DNA from: Agriotes lineatus | Taxonomy: Eukaryota; Arthropoda; Insecta; Coleoptera; Elateridae | Assembly (NCBI GenBank): GCA_940337035.1 | Contig: CALNHX010002658.1 | Location: 107,930-171,929, forward strand | DNA: 64,000 nt | Direction of reading: 5' to 3' | Shown here: piece after piece, positions 21,980 through 30,949 of the stretch | Layout of the letters: every line of letters begins with the position of its first letter | Numbering within the stretch: the stretch's first letter is position 1 | Position numbers and translations under genes: made by a program | The notes under the pieces: generated by a model | What the model was told of the DNA's origin: nothing | The model's input: only the letters and a program-made list of their open reading frames with translations | The model's database searches: none

Positions 21980-24085
21980 TGTTACGGTCTTAAACTGACT
22001 TTACGACACCGCACCGGCTCATACCATAACGAAACGGCCGGCGCGGGCCGTAACTGACGAAATCGGGACGAAATATCTCCTAGGCCGCCACCCACGCCGC
22101 AACAAGTTAGGCCGAGCTAGACTTTCAGTGGAGATGGGCGGGTCCTTTAACGAGATTATCTGAGGGTAACGGCCAGAGGGTCGGTAACTAACGGAAAAAT
22201 AATGAGGGCGCCACCAAGCCTGTCTTAACCCGAATAACCGGGCCTGGGCGGTTAAACGGGAGCGAAGTATTCAAGATACTCCGTCGATAAGAATTCTCAA
22301 GAGCTGCAAGCTCAAATAAAAATTTCGTGATCGCAAATACTGGAATGGTAATATTGGGACTCTTTGGCCGAGACTGCGCAACCACTGGACCTACCTGCAC
22401 GCTCTGATCTCTCACGTCTCGCCGTACACCAATCTTTACACTGTAAAAGGCGCTATCTGAAACAAAGCATGCACAGGTCGAATAGGAATAATACGTCCCT
22501 TAATTAAATATGCGTCTATTGGTCGATAACTACATCTGGGCAGCAAATCGTGCCGCCAAGCTTATGTTACTGCTTACGTTAAGCACCAGCTGATGGACGC
22601 GCTATGCTAGTAAACAACACACTATGGGTGGCCGGCCGCAGTGGGCTCGACACTTTACATATTAGAGTACAGTTTAGAAATACGCACTCCGGAAAAGGGT
22701 GCGTTAGTTCGCGATAACAGACGCCGACCTGCAAAGGCAACGGGAGCAGTGTAGCTAGCAGCAAAGCACGACGCCGCACAAGTGCGCGACGATTTAATTG
22801 AAGGCCTAACTCGTTAGGCAGCGGGGCAGCGTGACTGCAATATTTGACCAGGAAGAGGGGCTGACATAGCCTCACTAAAGCATGCGAATTTGGAATAGTT
22901 GCCAGCCCCCTGCTACGTCGCCCACGCAGTCGTTGGCTGCGGGTAACACCTGATAAGCAAAGCACAAAACCCTCGCAAACATAAACAAAGAGCTCGAACA
23001 GATTAGGGCGCGCCAGGCTCAGCACGGCGAGGCGTTGATTCCATTTAGGTATTAATCGGTACAATATAGCGAAGCTCGCGCACCTAACGTTACTGAATTA
23101 AAAGTTAGCACAAACGTAACACCAAAACATAGGCGCAGAGTTCTTTAGCTATTTAGGCGATGAGACGCGAAACTCGCGCACATGAACTTACTAGTAGGCT
23201 ACCAAAGTAGCGTCTTGAAGCATGGTGGCCTCAAACCGGCATTAAAAGCCGCGACAAGCAAGCAAGGGGGCATGCATCCGCCCACACAAAGTTGAGCACA
23301 AAAGCACCACCGCTCGCACAAACGACAGTTAATATGTTTAAATGGTTGTAATTACAAATACCTTAGTCCGTAGACGGTCTATGAGAGTTGCGTGCAGTCA
23401 GTTGGTAGAAGGCGGCAGTCTGTGGCAGCTCAATCGCCAAAACACGGCATTAGGGGTAAACGGGCTGGAATCCGCCAAGATGGCGGCGTTAGGACGCTCT
23501 CCTGAGAGCACACTTACGGCGGCAAAGAGGCCTACTTCGTCCTGCCTAGAAAGATCCTCGAAAATAGCGAGTTGCAAAGGGAAAGCCCCCTTTCTCACAA
23601 ACGCAGAACTGGCCCCATGAAGCCCTTCACACACCTACGCTTTGGCGTAAAGACGTGCCACTCGCACAATCATACGCGACCTCCTTCGATCAACGGCCAG
23701 AGCTGAACTGCCCAAGCAAGCAGTGTTACCACCCCTGCAGTGGCGTGAGCCAAAACGGCGTTACCACGTGACTCTCAACAGCCAATGGCGATGCGCTCCA
23801 TAAAACAAATAAATTCCGGTAACAAAGACAGCCAATGGCGAGGCGCCTCAACGGCGTGATTTCTAGAAGGTTCGGAATTCTTGCGAGCGATAACACCCGG
23901 CTGCCAAAGTACCAGCAAAGGGGTGCTCCAACTGACGAGAAATACTGCGTTTGGGGCCAAATATGTGCAAAATCATTATTATGGAATTAGGCGATGGAGC
24001 CAAATAAGTAACTAAAAGGGTTTAGCATACGGGCACGCTGCCCTAAAGCCTAGGTGGCTAATTAAAATACCAAAATGACCTGACA
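21980..24085. mobile_element. Candidate solo LTR of an LTR retrotransposon, 2.1 kb
   Basis: The insert begins TGTTACGG and ends CCTGACA, giving the TG...CA ends of retroviral-type LTRs. CGGT occurs on both sides (21,976-21,979 and 24,086-24,089), consistent with a 4-bp target duplication. Removing it rejoins the inverted-repeat arm exactly (..GAAACCGGT + CAAGATATTC.., matched by the opposite arm). The insert is clearly richer in G+C than its surroundings. A 161-codon minus frame (22,579-23,064) and a 92-codon plus frame (23,342-23,620) have no recognisable domain. No gag/pol, primer site or second LTR is adjacent, hence 'solo'. The alternative is an unknown DNA element. Confidence 0.6.
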
Positions 24086-24127
24086 CGGTCAAGATATTCA
24101 AATGAAGTTTAGTGGGTTTTAAGAGGT

Positions 24128-24420
24128 ACTTATAGCGCATTCTTTGATATGCAATTAAGAATTTTATATTCATCATTGGCGCGCATACGGGTAATGATCC
24201 CGATGTCTTATGTTTTGCATAAAAATGGCGCTACCTACAAAAAAATGACAAGAAAGCTTTTTTGTCACAAATTGAACGAGAAATTCAAAAATAATTTTTA
24301 TTTTGAAATATCTCAGTGGCGTACCATTTTTTCTATAAAAATATCGGGATCATTACCCGTATGCGCGCCAATGATGAATATAAAATTCTTAATTGCATAT
24401 CAAAGAATGCGCTATAAGTA
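24128..24420. repeat. Inner perfect palindrome of the foldback
   Basis: The 77-bp arms 24,128-24,204 and 24,343-24,419 are reverse complements essentially without mismatch. They include TTGGCGCGCATACGGGTAAT and its complement. The spacer is 138 bp. Confidence 0.85.
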
Positions 24421-24651
24421 CAGCTGCGGAAATAAAAAGCGGGACACAAAATTTTTGCCGAAGTTAAATTGTCTGAATAAATTCATTTTCGATGCTATTC
24501 CAAGCTTCTTGTACTGCATCAACTTGTTCGTCTGTGTTCATTGACACATGATAGAAAGCATTTCATAAAAAATCAGGAAGGCAACATTACAACGTTCAAA
24601 TAGTAAAAAATGACCCTACAGAACTTGTCCCGGTTTATGTTTCCGCAACTG
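24421..24651 (-). mobile_element. Tc1/mariner-type MITE with residual transposase tail
   Basis: The ends CAGCTGCGGAAATAAAAAGC and, complemented from the right, CAGTTGCGGAAACATAAACC match over about 27 bp and are flanked by TA (24,419-24,420 and 24,652-24,653). Excising it restores the opposite arm's GGTACTTATAGCGC pairing. The minus strand at about 24,480-24,545 reads MNTDEQVDAVQEAWNSIE, which resembles the end of Tc1-type transposases (QEAWN.I). The element is a deletion derivative of a Tc1/mariner transposon. Confidence 0.72.
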
Positions 24652-24948
24652 TACCTCTTAAAACCCACTTAACTTCATTTGCATATCTTGACCGGTTTCA
24701 GAGCAATAAAAAAATTATCAATTTTTAAGAAAAACCTTAACTAACTGTGGCTCGGAAACGAAGCATTTGCGAATATACATTTATATAACAAAATATCATT
24801 ATTTTTCCATGCAGAATCACCCCCTTAATTTTGTCGCACTTATTTACTAACACTATACAACACCTAAAAATGTTGTTCGGCATTTGCTGAATCGCGACGG
24901 CCGGCGCTTGCCTATAAATTCTCGCTTTTCTTCTTCCGATAGTCAGTC

Positions 24949-25060
24949 GAGTTTCGCCTCTGACGTGGTTCACACGTTGAGTTACCGTGCTCTTCTGTCC
25001 CTTCCCTTTGCAAAGAGTTTCGCCTCTGGCGTGGTTAACACGTTGAGTTACCGTGCTCTT
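24949..25060 (+). repeat. Two tandem 66-bp units
   Basis: GAGTTTCGCCTCTG(A/G)CGTGGTT.ACACGTTGAGTTACCGTGCTCTT starts at 24,949 and again at 25,015. The second unit runs straight into the hammerhead-like motif and the dispersed CCCGGAAGTCG repeat, so all three may be parts of one retroelement terminus. Confidence 0.7.
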
Positions 25061-25074
25061 TTGCTTTTTTCCTC

Positions 25075-25105
25075 CTGATGAAGCCCCTTACGAAAGTGGG
25101 CGAAA
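25075..25105 (+). ncRNA. Hammerhead-ribozyme-core-like motif
   Basis: CTGATGA (exact core sequence) is followed by stem GCCC / GGGC and then GAAA. After it, GGTTGAG can pair with CTCAATC 9 nt downstream as a stem III. The position that should be the U before the cleavage base is A, and no convincing stem I flanks the core, so activity is doubtful. Penelope-like and related retroelements of insects carry such motifs near their termini. Confidence 0.4.
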
Positions 25106-25118
25106 GGTTGAGTTCTTC

Positions 25119-25208
25119 GATCTCAATCATGACACGGTCCAATCCCGGAAGTCGTTTGTTACTTAATGACAACGGCCGTGAAAGCCTCAAAAATCATCTA
25201 AACATTTT
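25119..25208 (+). repeat. Dispersed CCCGGAAGTCG repeat, second locus
   Basis: TCCAATCCCGGAAGTCGTTTG and the following AATGACAACGGCCGTGAAAG closely match 6966-7045, where the unit is present twice. Confidence 0.6.
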
Positions 25209-26282
25209 GTAAGTTTACTATTTGTTTTGTATAATAGATTACCGTTAATTTGATACCCAACAAGATCGTGTTAGGTTTTTTAATTTAAAAAAAATCCGCC
25301 ATTTTGGATTCACTGATCGTTAATTATCACTTCATTTTATTACATTATAACTTGCAGTATAGACAGTAATCGCCATACAGTTGGCATCAAATGGGAAACA
25401 CTTTTATTTAGAGGTTTTTGGAATATCAAGACCCTGGCGATCGGAGGTTGTTGAAAAACATTAAAAATGGACCACACAAAAGTTGTCACGTGACTTCCGT
25501 TATCTGTAAAATCTTAGATTTTTTTTAAAAATAATTGCAAAGATTGCATTTACTAGCCAAGATAGAGAAAAAAGTTACAAAAAATTTGTTCAAAATGGAC
25601 TTTTCTATCTAAATACAATATTATGTCTCGAAATTTTGAAGACAAAATAATAAATGTTTAGAACACTGGATAAAAAAAAATCTCATTAAAAATTATTTTT
25701 TGTGAAAGTTAAAGTTAACTCAAACTAACACACGCTAAAAAATCTCATTGAAATCTTACTTAATTTCCGAAAAATAGCACTTTTTGGATTTTGACAATTT
25801 CCAACAACGCTATTTTCTAACTAAATATAAATAACTCGGTATATCTGATAGGAGAGAAATAGGTTTTCAAAGAAGCACAAATTATTTCCATAAAAAGTTT
25901 TTTGAAAAATCAAAAAATAAAATTGTTTCTCGTTTGTTGCCGACTTTTTGGCGGTCACTGTATATGAGCGATATAGATCATGAAAATAGACATTCTGGTT
26001 TTTAAAAAATACTTCATTTGTATTTTAAAATAATACGTTATCCCCAAATAGCCCTTCCCTCATCTCAGTCGTGGGTCCCAGCGTAAGGATCAAAATGAGA
26101 CCAGACCTAATACTAAATCACAAAAATGCGCACGAGATATAAAAAATGCAAAGGGTGTCAAATTTAGAATGACCCCATTTTAACAGGTACCTAATAAAAA
26201 TAACATGGAATACATTCTACGTTTTTTTTTGTTGGAAATCAAAGAATGGATATTCAAGTTTTATTCTTACTTATTTTGAACT
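25209..26282. other. AT-rich sequence, no gene seen
   Basis: No gene is supported. GGCGGTCACTGTA followed by TA at about 25,950-25,964 looks like one end of a mariner-type transposon (TACAGTGACCGCC on the other strand), but I could not find its partner. Confidence 0.4.
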
Positions 26283-26545
26283 TTAAAACTTAAAAATTAC
26301 ATCCACCAGACCGCCTCCATTGCGAATGATGCATATCTGCGTACACGTGTGATGCAATCATGAGCCCATTACACGCTGACACATTTCAGCCGGAATCTCA
26401 ACAATAACTTGCCGTATGTTATTTTTTAAGTCTTCCAGAGTGGTACACTTTTTATTTAAGATATCCCCACTCAAATTAATCTGGAGCCGATAAATCAGGA
26501 GAGCGGGCAGGCCGCGACTGATCTTCCGTTCCCTATACGTACTAG
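26283..26545 (-). pseudogene. Tc1/mariner (IS630-family) transposase, C-terminal fragment
   Basis: On the minus strand, one frame reads SRPARSPDLSAPD(stop)FEWGYLK near 26,524-26,460, the region of the last catalytic acidic residue (PDLSAPDxFLWGYLK in intact relatives). A neighbouring frame then reads TTLEDLKNNIRQVIVEIPAE and MCQRVMGS(stop). Reading through that stop to 26,283 gives an ending with NGGGLVDVIFKF, the usual C-terminus. One frameshift and at least three stops are present. The enzyme would cut and paste at TA sites. The N-terminal DNA-binding and first catalytic regions are not seen to the right, so this is a dead fragment. Confidence 0.72.
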
Positions 26546-27216
26546 TGATCGGAGTCACGAAATCGTATACGGAATGGAAATTGCTTCACCGCTACAAACT
26601 CTATACGATTTTATGACCTTCTTTAGATTCTTTGCTCAATAGATGCGGACCAAACATTGGCAAATAAAAATTTGCTATATTAGTAACGTAATAAAAAGTA
26701 CAAGAAAAAATTATATGCTACATTAGTAAACCTAATCTAATAAAAAATACAAATAAAAGAAATGAAAAATGTGCAATGCATGAATTAATTTTACACATGT
26801 GATTTGGTCTTTGGTTTATTTGTTAAAATATTCTCGATTAATTTTCTTTGTCTTTTCTTTTTCGTTGCTTTCTTAATGCGACCAGCCCGTAATGATGTTG
26901 ACCCCTCGTAATTACTTCTTCTTCGTGCAATTGCAGTTGGTTGCACTCAATTTTTTTCCATTACCATGCCTACTCGCCAAGTAAGATCCGAAAAGGGTTA
27001 ATAATTATGATGGAGTTTAAATATTTTCCAGCCTATCATTAAATTGTGTAAGTGTTTGCATCATATGATTGGTACAATGCAATTTTGCAATATTAGTTAT
27101 TTTAATGAAATTATTGGATAACCTGTCGATCTCTTGGGAACTTCCTCCATCTGCTTCAATATCTGTTTTTATTTCTGTTGGTGACTATAAAAATAAGAAT
27201 TTAGATATAGGTAAAT
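26546..27216. other. AT-rich sequence, no gene seen
   Basis: Nothing recognised. A 63-codon frame at 27,069-27,260 overlaps the start of the next inverted-repeat element and has no motif. Confidence 0.45.
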
Positions 27217-27494
27217 TCAGGGTGCCTCACGGTCTTTTGACGCATTTTGATCGTTTCTAGTTTGAAAACGGTTATAGATATTAAAATGCGGTTAGGACAG
27301 GAAAGTCACTTATTTTACAGTTTTTTTTTTCAGTAGATTTAAACATTCAATATTATATAGGAACGGACATTTGATCTTGAGATCGCTTTTGTTTGAAAAC
27401 CCGTATTTTCTGAATGCTTCAAGAAAAATCCAGAAAGCCACAGACCTAGGTATCTCTGGAAAGGGGAAGAACTAAGGTATCTGCTGGTGTCTCC

Positions 27495-27502
27495 ATTTAA
27501 AA
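27495..27502. repeat. Left 8-bp target site duplication of second hAT element
   Basis: ATTTAAAA, repeated exactly at 28,494-28,501. Confidence 0.82.
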
Positions 27503-28493
27503 CAGTGGTTCCCAAACTTATTTGGCTTACCGCCCCCTTTTCAGAAAAAAAATTACTCAGCGTCCCCTGAAAATCTACATTCTTTAAGCTAACAAACAGA
27601 AAGATATTGTAGTGGTAGCTTCTTGAGACTGATAATTATCTATAAGAGTATTTCCAGGTAGGAAATTATTTTGAAAGAATAAATTAATTAGCAATTAAAA
27701 AGTACAAGGGGGGATATATACATTAAAAGTACAAAATAAATATTTGAGAACTGTTTAATGAATGATACATTAGATACAGTTACTGTTAAACTGTGAATAG
27801 TTTATTAAAAAAGTTCGAGCATATAAGTTGATTTAGTTGGGATAGTTGTTTGGTAACATCAGAGCTTAGATTTTAATTTGTATTAACTGACAATCGGAAT
27901 AACTAAAGTGAAAGCCAAACTCAAATAATTAGCTGAAAAAGTCCATTATGAAATGTTATAATAAAATATATTATATAGAAATTTGGTATCAATTATTATT
28001 ATTGCTAGAGAAAATGATACTTTTAAAATAACCATTTTTTTTTCTGTATTTGTAATCTATATTTTGAGTAAAAGCAAATTTGAATAATAAAAACCCTTTA
28101 TTATAATGGTGTTTACTTTCTGGATGGTGTATTAAATAAAGGATGTTATAAAGTAAAATTAAAGAAACTGAGAATAAACGAATTTTAATAAACAGACTGA
28201 ATAAATAGAGTAACAAATGGTATGAAGAAGAATAAAAACATTTAATAATGGTAAATAGTCTTTATGGGATAAATAAATTTGTAACTTGCATTTTGTGTGT
28301 TTATTTGGAAAATAATGTTACACTATGTTACACAACAGATGAAATATGTACGAACTGTTTTTCTAAATTTTCTTATCTTCTCTTCCTTCTTTAAGCTTTC
28401 ACCGCCCCCTTATTTTTATTCACCGCCCCCCAAATGCACCCGAGACTACTATCGCCCCCCAAGGGGTGGTATCGCCCACTTTAGGAATCACTG
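27503..28493. mobile_element. Second non-autonomous hAT element
   Basis: It starts CAGTGGTTCCCAAACTT. The complement of its right end is CAGTGATTCCTAAAGTG. Both match the hAT end consensus CAGNGGTTCCCAAA. The flanking 8-bp duplication ATTTAAAA is perfect. Both subterminal regions carry C-runs (ACCGCCCCCTTTT on the left; TTCACCGCCCCC and ATCGCCCCCC on the right). The centre is AT-rich without a transposase. It is inserted into the inverted-repeat element at 27,217-28,695. Confidence 0.85.
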
Positions 28494-28501
28494 ATTTAAA
28501 A
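28494..28501. repeat. Right 8-bp target site duplication of second hAT element
   Basis: ATTTAAAA, identical to 27,495-27,502. Confidence 0.82.
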
Positions 28502-28725
28502 TAATGAAGTTTTCCTATCTTTGAAAATGGTGGATTTTATTTTATGTCCTTCCTGTACAATATTGAATGTTTAAGTCTTTTGCAAAAACCTTTAGAGAAT
28601 AAGCGACTTTTCTGTCCAAATCGCATTTCAATATCTAAGTATAACCGTTTTCAAGTTAGTTCTAAATATGTCAAATTACCGTGGAACATCCTGTATTATT
28701 TTACATTAACAAACGTTATACTTAC

Positions 28726-29420
28726 GATTTCATCTAATTCCTGTTCTTTATTTTCGACCATAGGATTTAGAAAGTCACTACTTTCAGATAATATGTTTTT
28801 TGTGTCACCGTTGACGTTTTCTAATGACATATTTTGAAACAATGTTTCGTTTATGTTATCTCTTAATGCTATGTGAGATGTACTTATTTGGGCACTATAT
28901 TCCATGTTAACTGCACAAAGATGCTACAAAAAGCACCACCTATGTCCGCAGGACATTCACACAATCCTAATGCGGAATGCACTGTATATACAAATTTGCA
29001 ATCTGTTGCAAAACTAACATGAAACAAATTATTCTGAATTCTTTCTACCTTAAGTGCAGCTCCTTCAAGCACAAAATTTTTTATAGTCAAGTTCAGATTT
29101 TGATACTCTAAAACTGGAATATATCTGTATACGTCTCTGATGGTGTTTATGTAATTCAATTATAACCAATTCAGCCAAAGCAACTGGATTAAATGCTTTG
29201 CATCGGTTTAAAACAATATCCTTAAAAACTCGACTAGATGCCGCCACAAGATTGTTAGTATTAGAGTGGAACCAATGTCAAAAACCACTTGATTTTTCAT
29301 CAGAGTAAAGTTGGATATTTCGTTATTCAGTTTGAAAAACGAATTGTCAAATTGTGTAAAAACATATACTCCATGAGATTGGATCCAACCAATGAAAAAC
29401 GGGCATCGCACATGTCCCAA
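28726..29420 (-). pseudogene. MULE-type transposase C-terminal region with SWIM zinc finger
   Basis: Reading the minus strand from 29,420, three frames follow one another: HVRCPFFIGWIQSHGVYVFT..; then NNLVAASSRVFKDIVLNRCK, AFNPVALAELVIIELHKHHQRRI; then NLTIKNFVLEGAALKVERIQ, FVYTVHSALGLCECPADIGG, AFC. The last is the CxC of a SWIM finger. Its CxH partner (HLCAVNMEYSAQ) is found after another single-base shift at about 28,925. SWIM fingers follow the DDE core in Mutator-like transposases, and the NNxVEAxxRVxKDxxLxRxKAFN block is typical of MULE-derived insect proteins. After DEI the strand reads GTAAGT (28,720-28,725), a consensus splice donor, so the source may have been an intron-bearing gene. 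Three frame breaks argue for a pseudogene. Confidence 0.62.
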
Positions 29421-29559
29421 CTCTTATAGTTTAATATATACAGGGACTCTAGTTAGTATCAAGGTCCGTAAATATTATAGCAAGCTTTGAAATATAGGTC
29501 ATCCCATGCATTTCCACTATGGAGTGGGAACCAAAATGGAGCCAATGGCGGGAATTTTA

Positions 29560-29723
29560 AATCTTGTAGTGGTGTTTTAGAATCAGTCAGTTGTTTGTTC
29601 GTTGGAGGTTAGGATTGCAATTGCACGTTTGTTGCGTTTCCGTTCATTTATATCCGTGTTTCTGCCTGTGTTACAAAAACAGTATTTTTTAAGACTACAT
29701 TTTCCTGATCCCGGTGTGATACG
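29560..29723 (+). other. Possible non-coding exon ending at a splice donor
   Basis: On the plus strand, a segment richer in G+C ends ..TCCCGGTGTGATACG|GTAAGTAAACT near 29,724, a full consensus donor. It has no long open frame, so if real it would be a 5' UTR exon reading opposite to the THAP exon. Weak: a single donor match can arise by chance. Confidence 0.2.
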
Positions 29724-30073
29724 GTAAGTAAACTATCATTTTAATATACCTCACTAAAAGAGGTTATTTATAGGTTATCGGCAAGGATGTCCCCATTTAG
29801 CGTGCTACAAGTGGTACCGTTTTAATTGAGATATCTAAGTTACTATTTTGTTCTGATTCCGTCATGATATTGTAAGTTAATGGGGCCGCTTAATGAACGT
29901 TTCACTAAACCTGACGATTATTTTCATATTGATTTAGTTCAAAATGTTTCTAGAACACAGAAGACACAACTATAATATCTATTGGGCACTAGCAAACTTT
30001 TCTGTTATTACTCAGTCTGGTGAATGTTATCGTATTTGGAATAGATAGATGTATAATAATGAAAAACTCTTAC

Positions 30074-30226
30074 CTCACACACTCTTAAATATTTTGTTGG
30101 CTCGCATTGATCGCGACCACAATTTTTAACCCAAATTTCTGGCCTTTTTTGGTCAGCGGGAAAACGAAATAAGCGAAAACCATGTCTTGAGTGGTTAGTG
30201 CAGTTCAAACATGCACACCCTGGCAT
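30074..30226 (-). CDS. THAP zinc-finger domain, first exon
   Basis: The ATG at 30,224-30,226 opens 51 codons that begin MPGCACLNCTNHSRHGFRLF, continue RFPADQKRPEIWVKN and end PTKYLRVCE. This is the N-terminal THAP (C2CH, DNA-binding) pattern: Cys at residues 4/6/9, FRFP, Trp 32, the Pro of PTK and Cys 50. The exon ends exactly at GAG|GTAAGAG (donor at 30,069-30,073), in phase 0, just before the expected x-His-Phe that completes the C2CH set, which must lie in the next exon. That exon was not found within the element. No stop interrupts the exon. It may be the transposase start of the surrounding element or a captured or domesticated THAP gene; the inverted repeats favour the first. Confidence 0.7.
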
Positions 30227-30378
30227 TTTGAAATCATATAACCTCAAATACACACAAGCGGTGACGTTTGTCAGTCTAATTGTCAGTAGGCACCAAAATG
30301 TCGTTGTTGGGATGACCTATATTTCTAAGCATACTACGAATATATTTACAGACCTTGGTTAGTATTAGAGTCCCTGTA

Positions 30379-30723
30379 TATAGGTTACTAACAGTTGGGC
30401 AAACAGCCTGATTTGACATACATTTTTAATCCAAATTAGATATTTGACATATGTCGAACAAAGAGGTTATGAAAACCAACCTTGCGAACTTGCCTTTGAT
30501 GGGAGAGTTTTCAGAGTATTGATCATTCTTAGGATCTCTAGAACCGACTATTAGGAATATAAGTCCAATTTAGTTAAGATTTAGATTTGAATGTGTGCAA
30601 CTATCGGTCGTAACATGTTACAAAATATGTAAAAACGGCACGTTTATCACACAGGCCTTGCAAAAAGTGATCCAAACCAATCAAAATGTATCTCGTTGTT
30701 TGCCCAACTCTTAGTAACCTATA
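30379..30723. repeat. Inverted-repeat element B
   Basis: TAGGTTACTAACAGTTGGGC starting at 30,381 is mirrored by GCCCAACTCTTAGTAACCTA ending at 30,721, with a single mismatch over about 26 bp. It is sandwiched between two outward-facing TACAGGGACTC ends of the neighbouring family. A diverged half-copy of the same end (TCCCAACTCTTATAG) also lies at about 29,415-29,430. No coding. Confidence 0.6.
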
Positions 30724-30949
30724 TACAGGGACTCTAGTTAGTATCAGAGCCAGTAGATATAGGAGAGTACCGCCACGTCAGCCATGTTTATTCCTCTGAC
30801 ATATGCATTACTTTGAGGTTTCTAACACAATTCCCTCAACGTGACGTTTGTTGGCAATCGAAAACTTTACTTAAAATTGGCAAGACTGTAAGTCTATGTC
30901 AAATTCGTGGTTAGCAGGTTAGGTTTTGCGTCAGTTCTGTTACAAACTG
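30724..30949 (+). repeat. Third TACAGGGACTC end and flank
   Basis: TACAGGGACTCTAGTTAGTA at 30,724-30,743 repeats the terminus at 29,439-29,458 in the same orientation. What follows (ATCAGAGCCAGTAGATATAG..) diverges quickly. It is probably the end of a further copy that extends rightward. Confidence 0.55.

Larger units (their letters stand above)
21811..24858. mobile_element. Long inverted-repeat (foldback) element with two later insertions
   Basis: The left arm starts ATACAGGGTGTTAGTATTAA and runs to ...GCTCTGAAACCGGT at 21,979. Its reverse complement lies at about 24,686-24,858. The left arm continues after the solo LTR (24,086-24,204: GGTCAAGATATTCAAATG, TTAGTGGGTTTTAAGAGGTA, CTTATAGCGCATTC and on to GATCCCGAT). 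Its partners are 24,343-24,420 and 24,652-24,692. With the LTR (21,980-24,085) and the small MITE (24,421-24,651) removed, the ancestor is a hairpin element with arms of about 275 bp and a 138-bp centre. The inner 77-bp arms are essentially perfect. No transposase is present. Right terminus slightly eroded. Confidence 0.8.
27217..28695. mobile_element. Inverted-repeat element split by a hAT insertion
   Basis: The left part (CAGGGTGCCTCACGGTCTTT at about 27,218, then TTGAAAACGGTTATAGATAT and AAAATGCGGTTAGGACAGGA) is matched in reverse by 28,592-28,695 (ending ..CCGTGGAACATCCTGTA). Complementarity is imperfect but extends about 100 bp. Without the 991-bp hAT element the ancestor would be about 480 bp. 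The end resembles the TACAGGGTGTTCC-type ends of common insect repeats. No coding. Confidence 0.6.
29439..30378 (-). mobile_element. Inverted-repeat element carrying a THAP exon
   Basis: The left end TACAGGGACTCTAGTTAGTA is matched in reverse by the right end ..TTAGTATTAGAGTCCCTGTA. Similarity extends inward about 75 bp, to TATAGGTCATCCCA and its complement. Each side is flanked by TA. The THAP start codon lies about 150 bp inside the right end, so the right end is the 5' end of the element's gene. The remaining interior has no transposase core. THAP domains head the transposases of P elements and occur in Kolobok elements, but the 8-bp or TTAA duplications of those groups are not seen. The superfamily therefore stays open. 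Confidence 0.55.

Noticed and set aside
22579..23064. 161-codon minus frame in the GC-richer insert as a coding gene
   Set aside because: No recognisable domain; Leu/Arg-rich composition is what GC-richer non-coding sequence yields. Kept only as a note under the LTR candidate.
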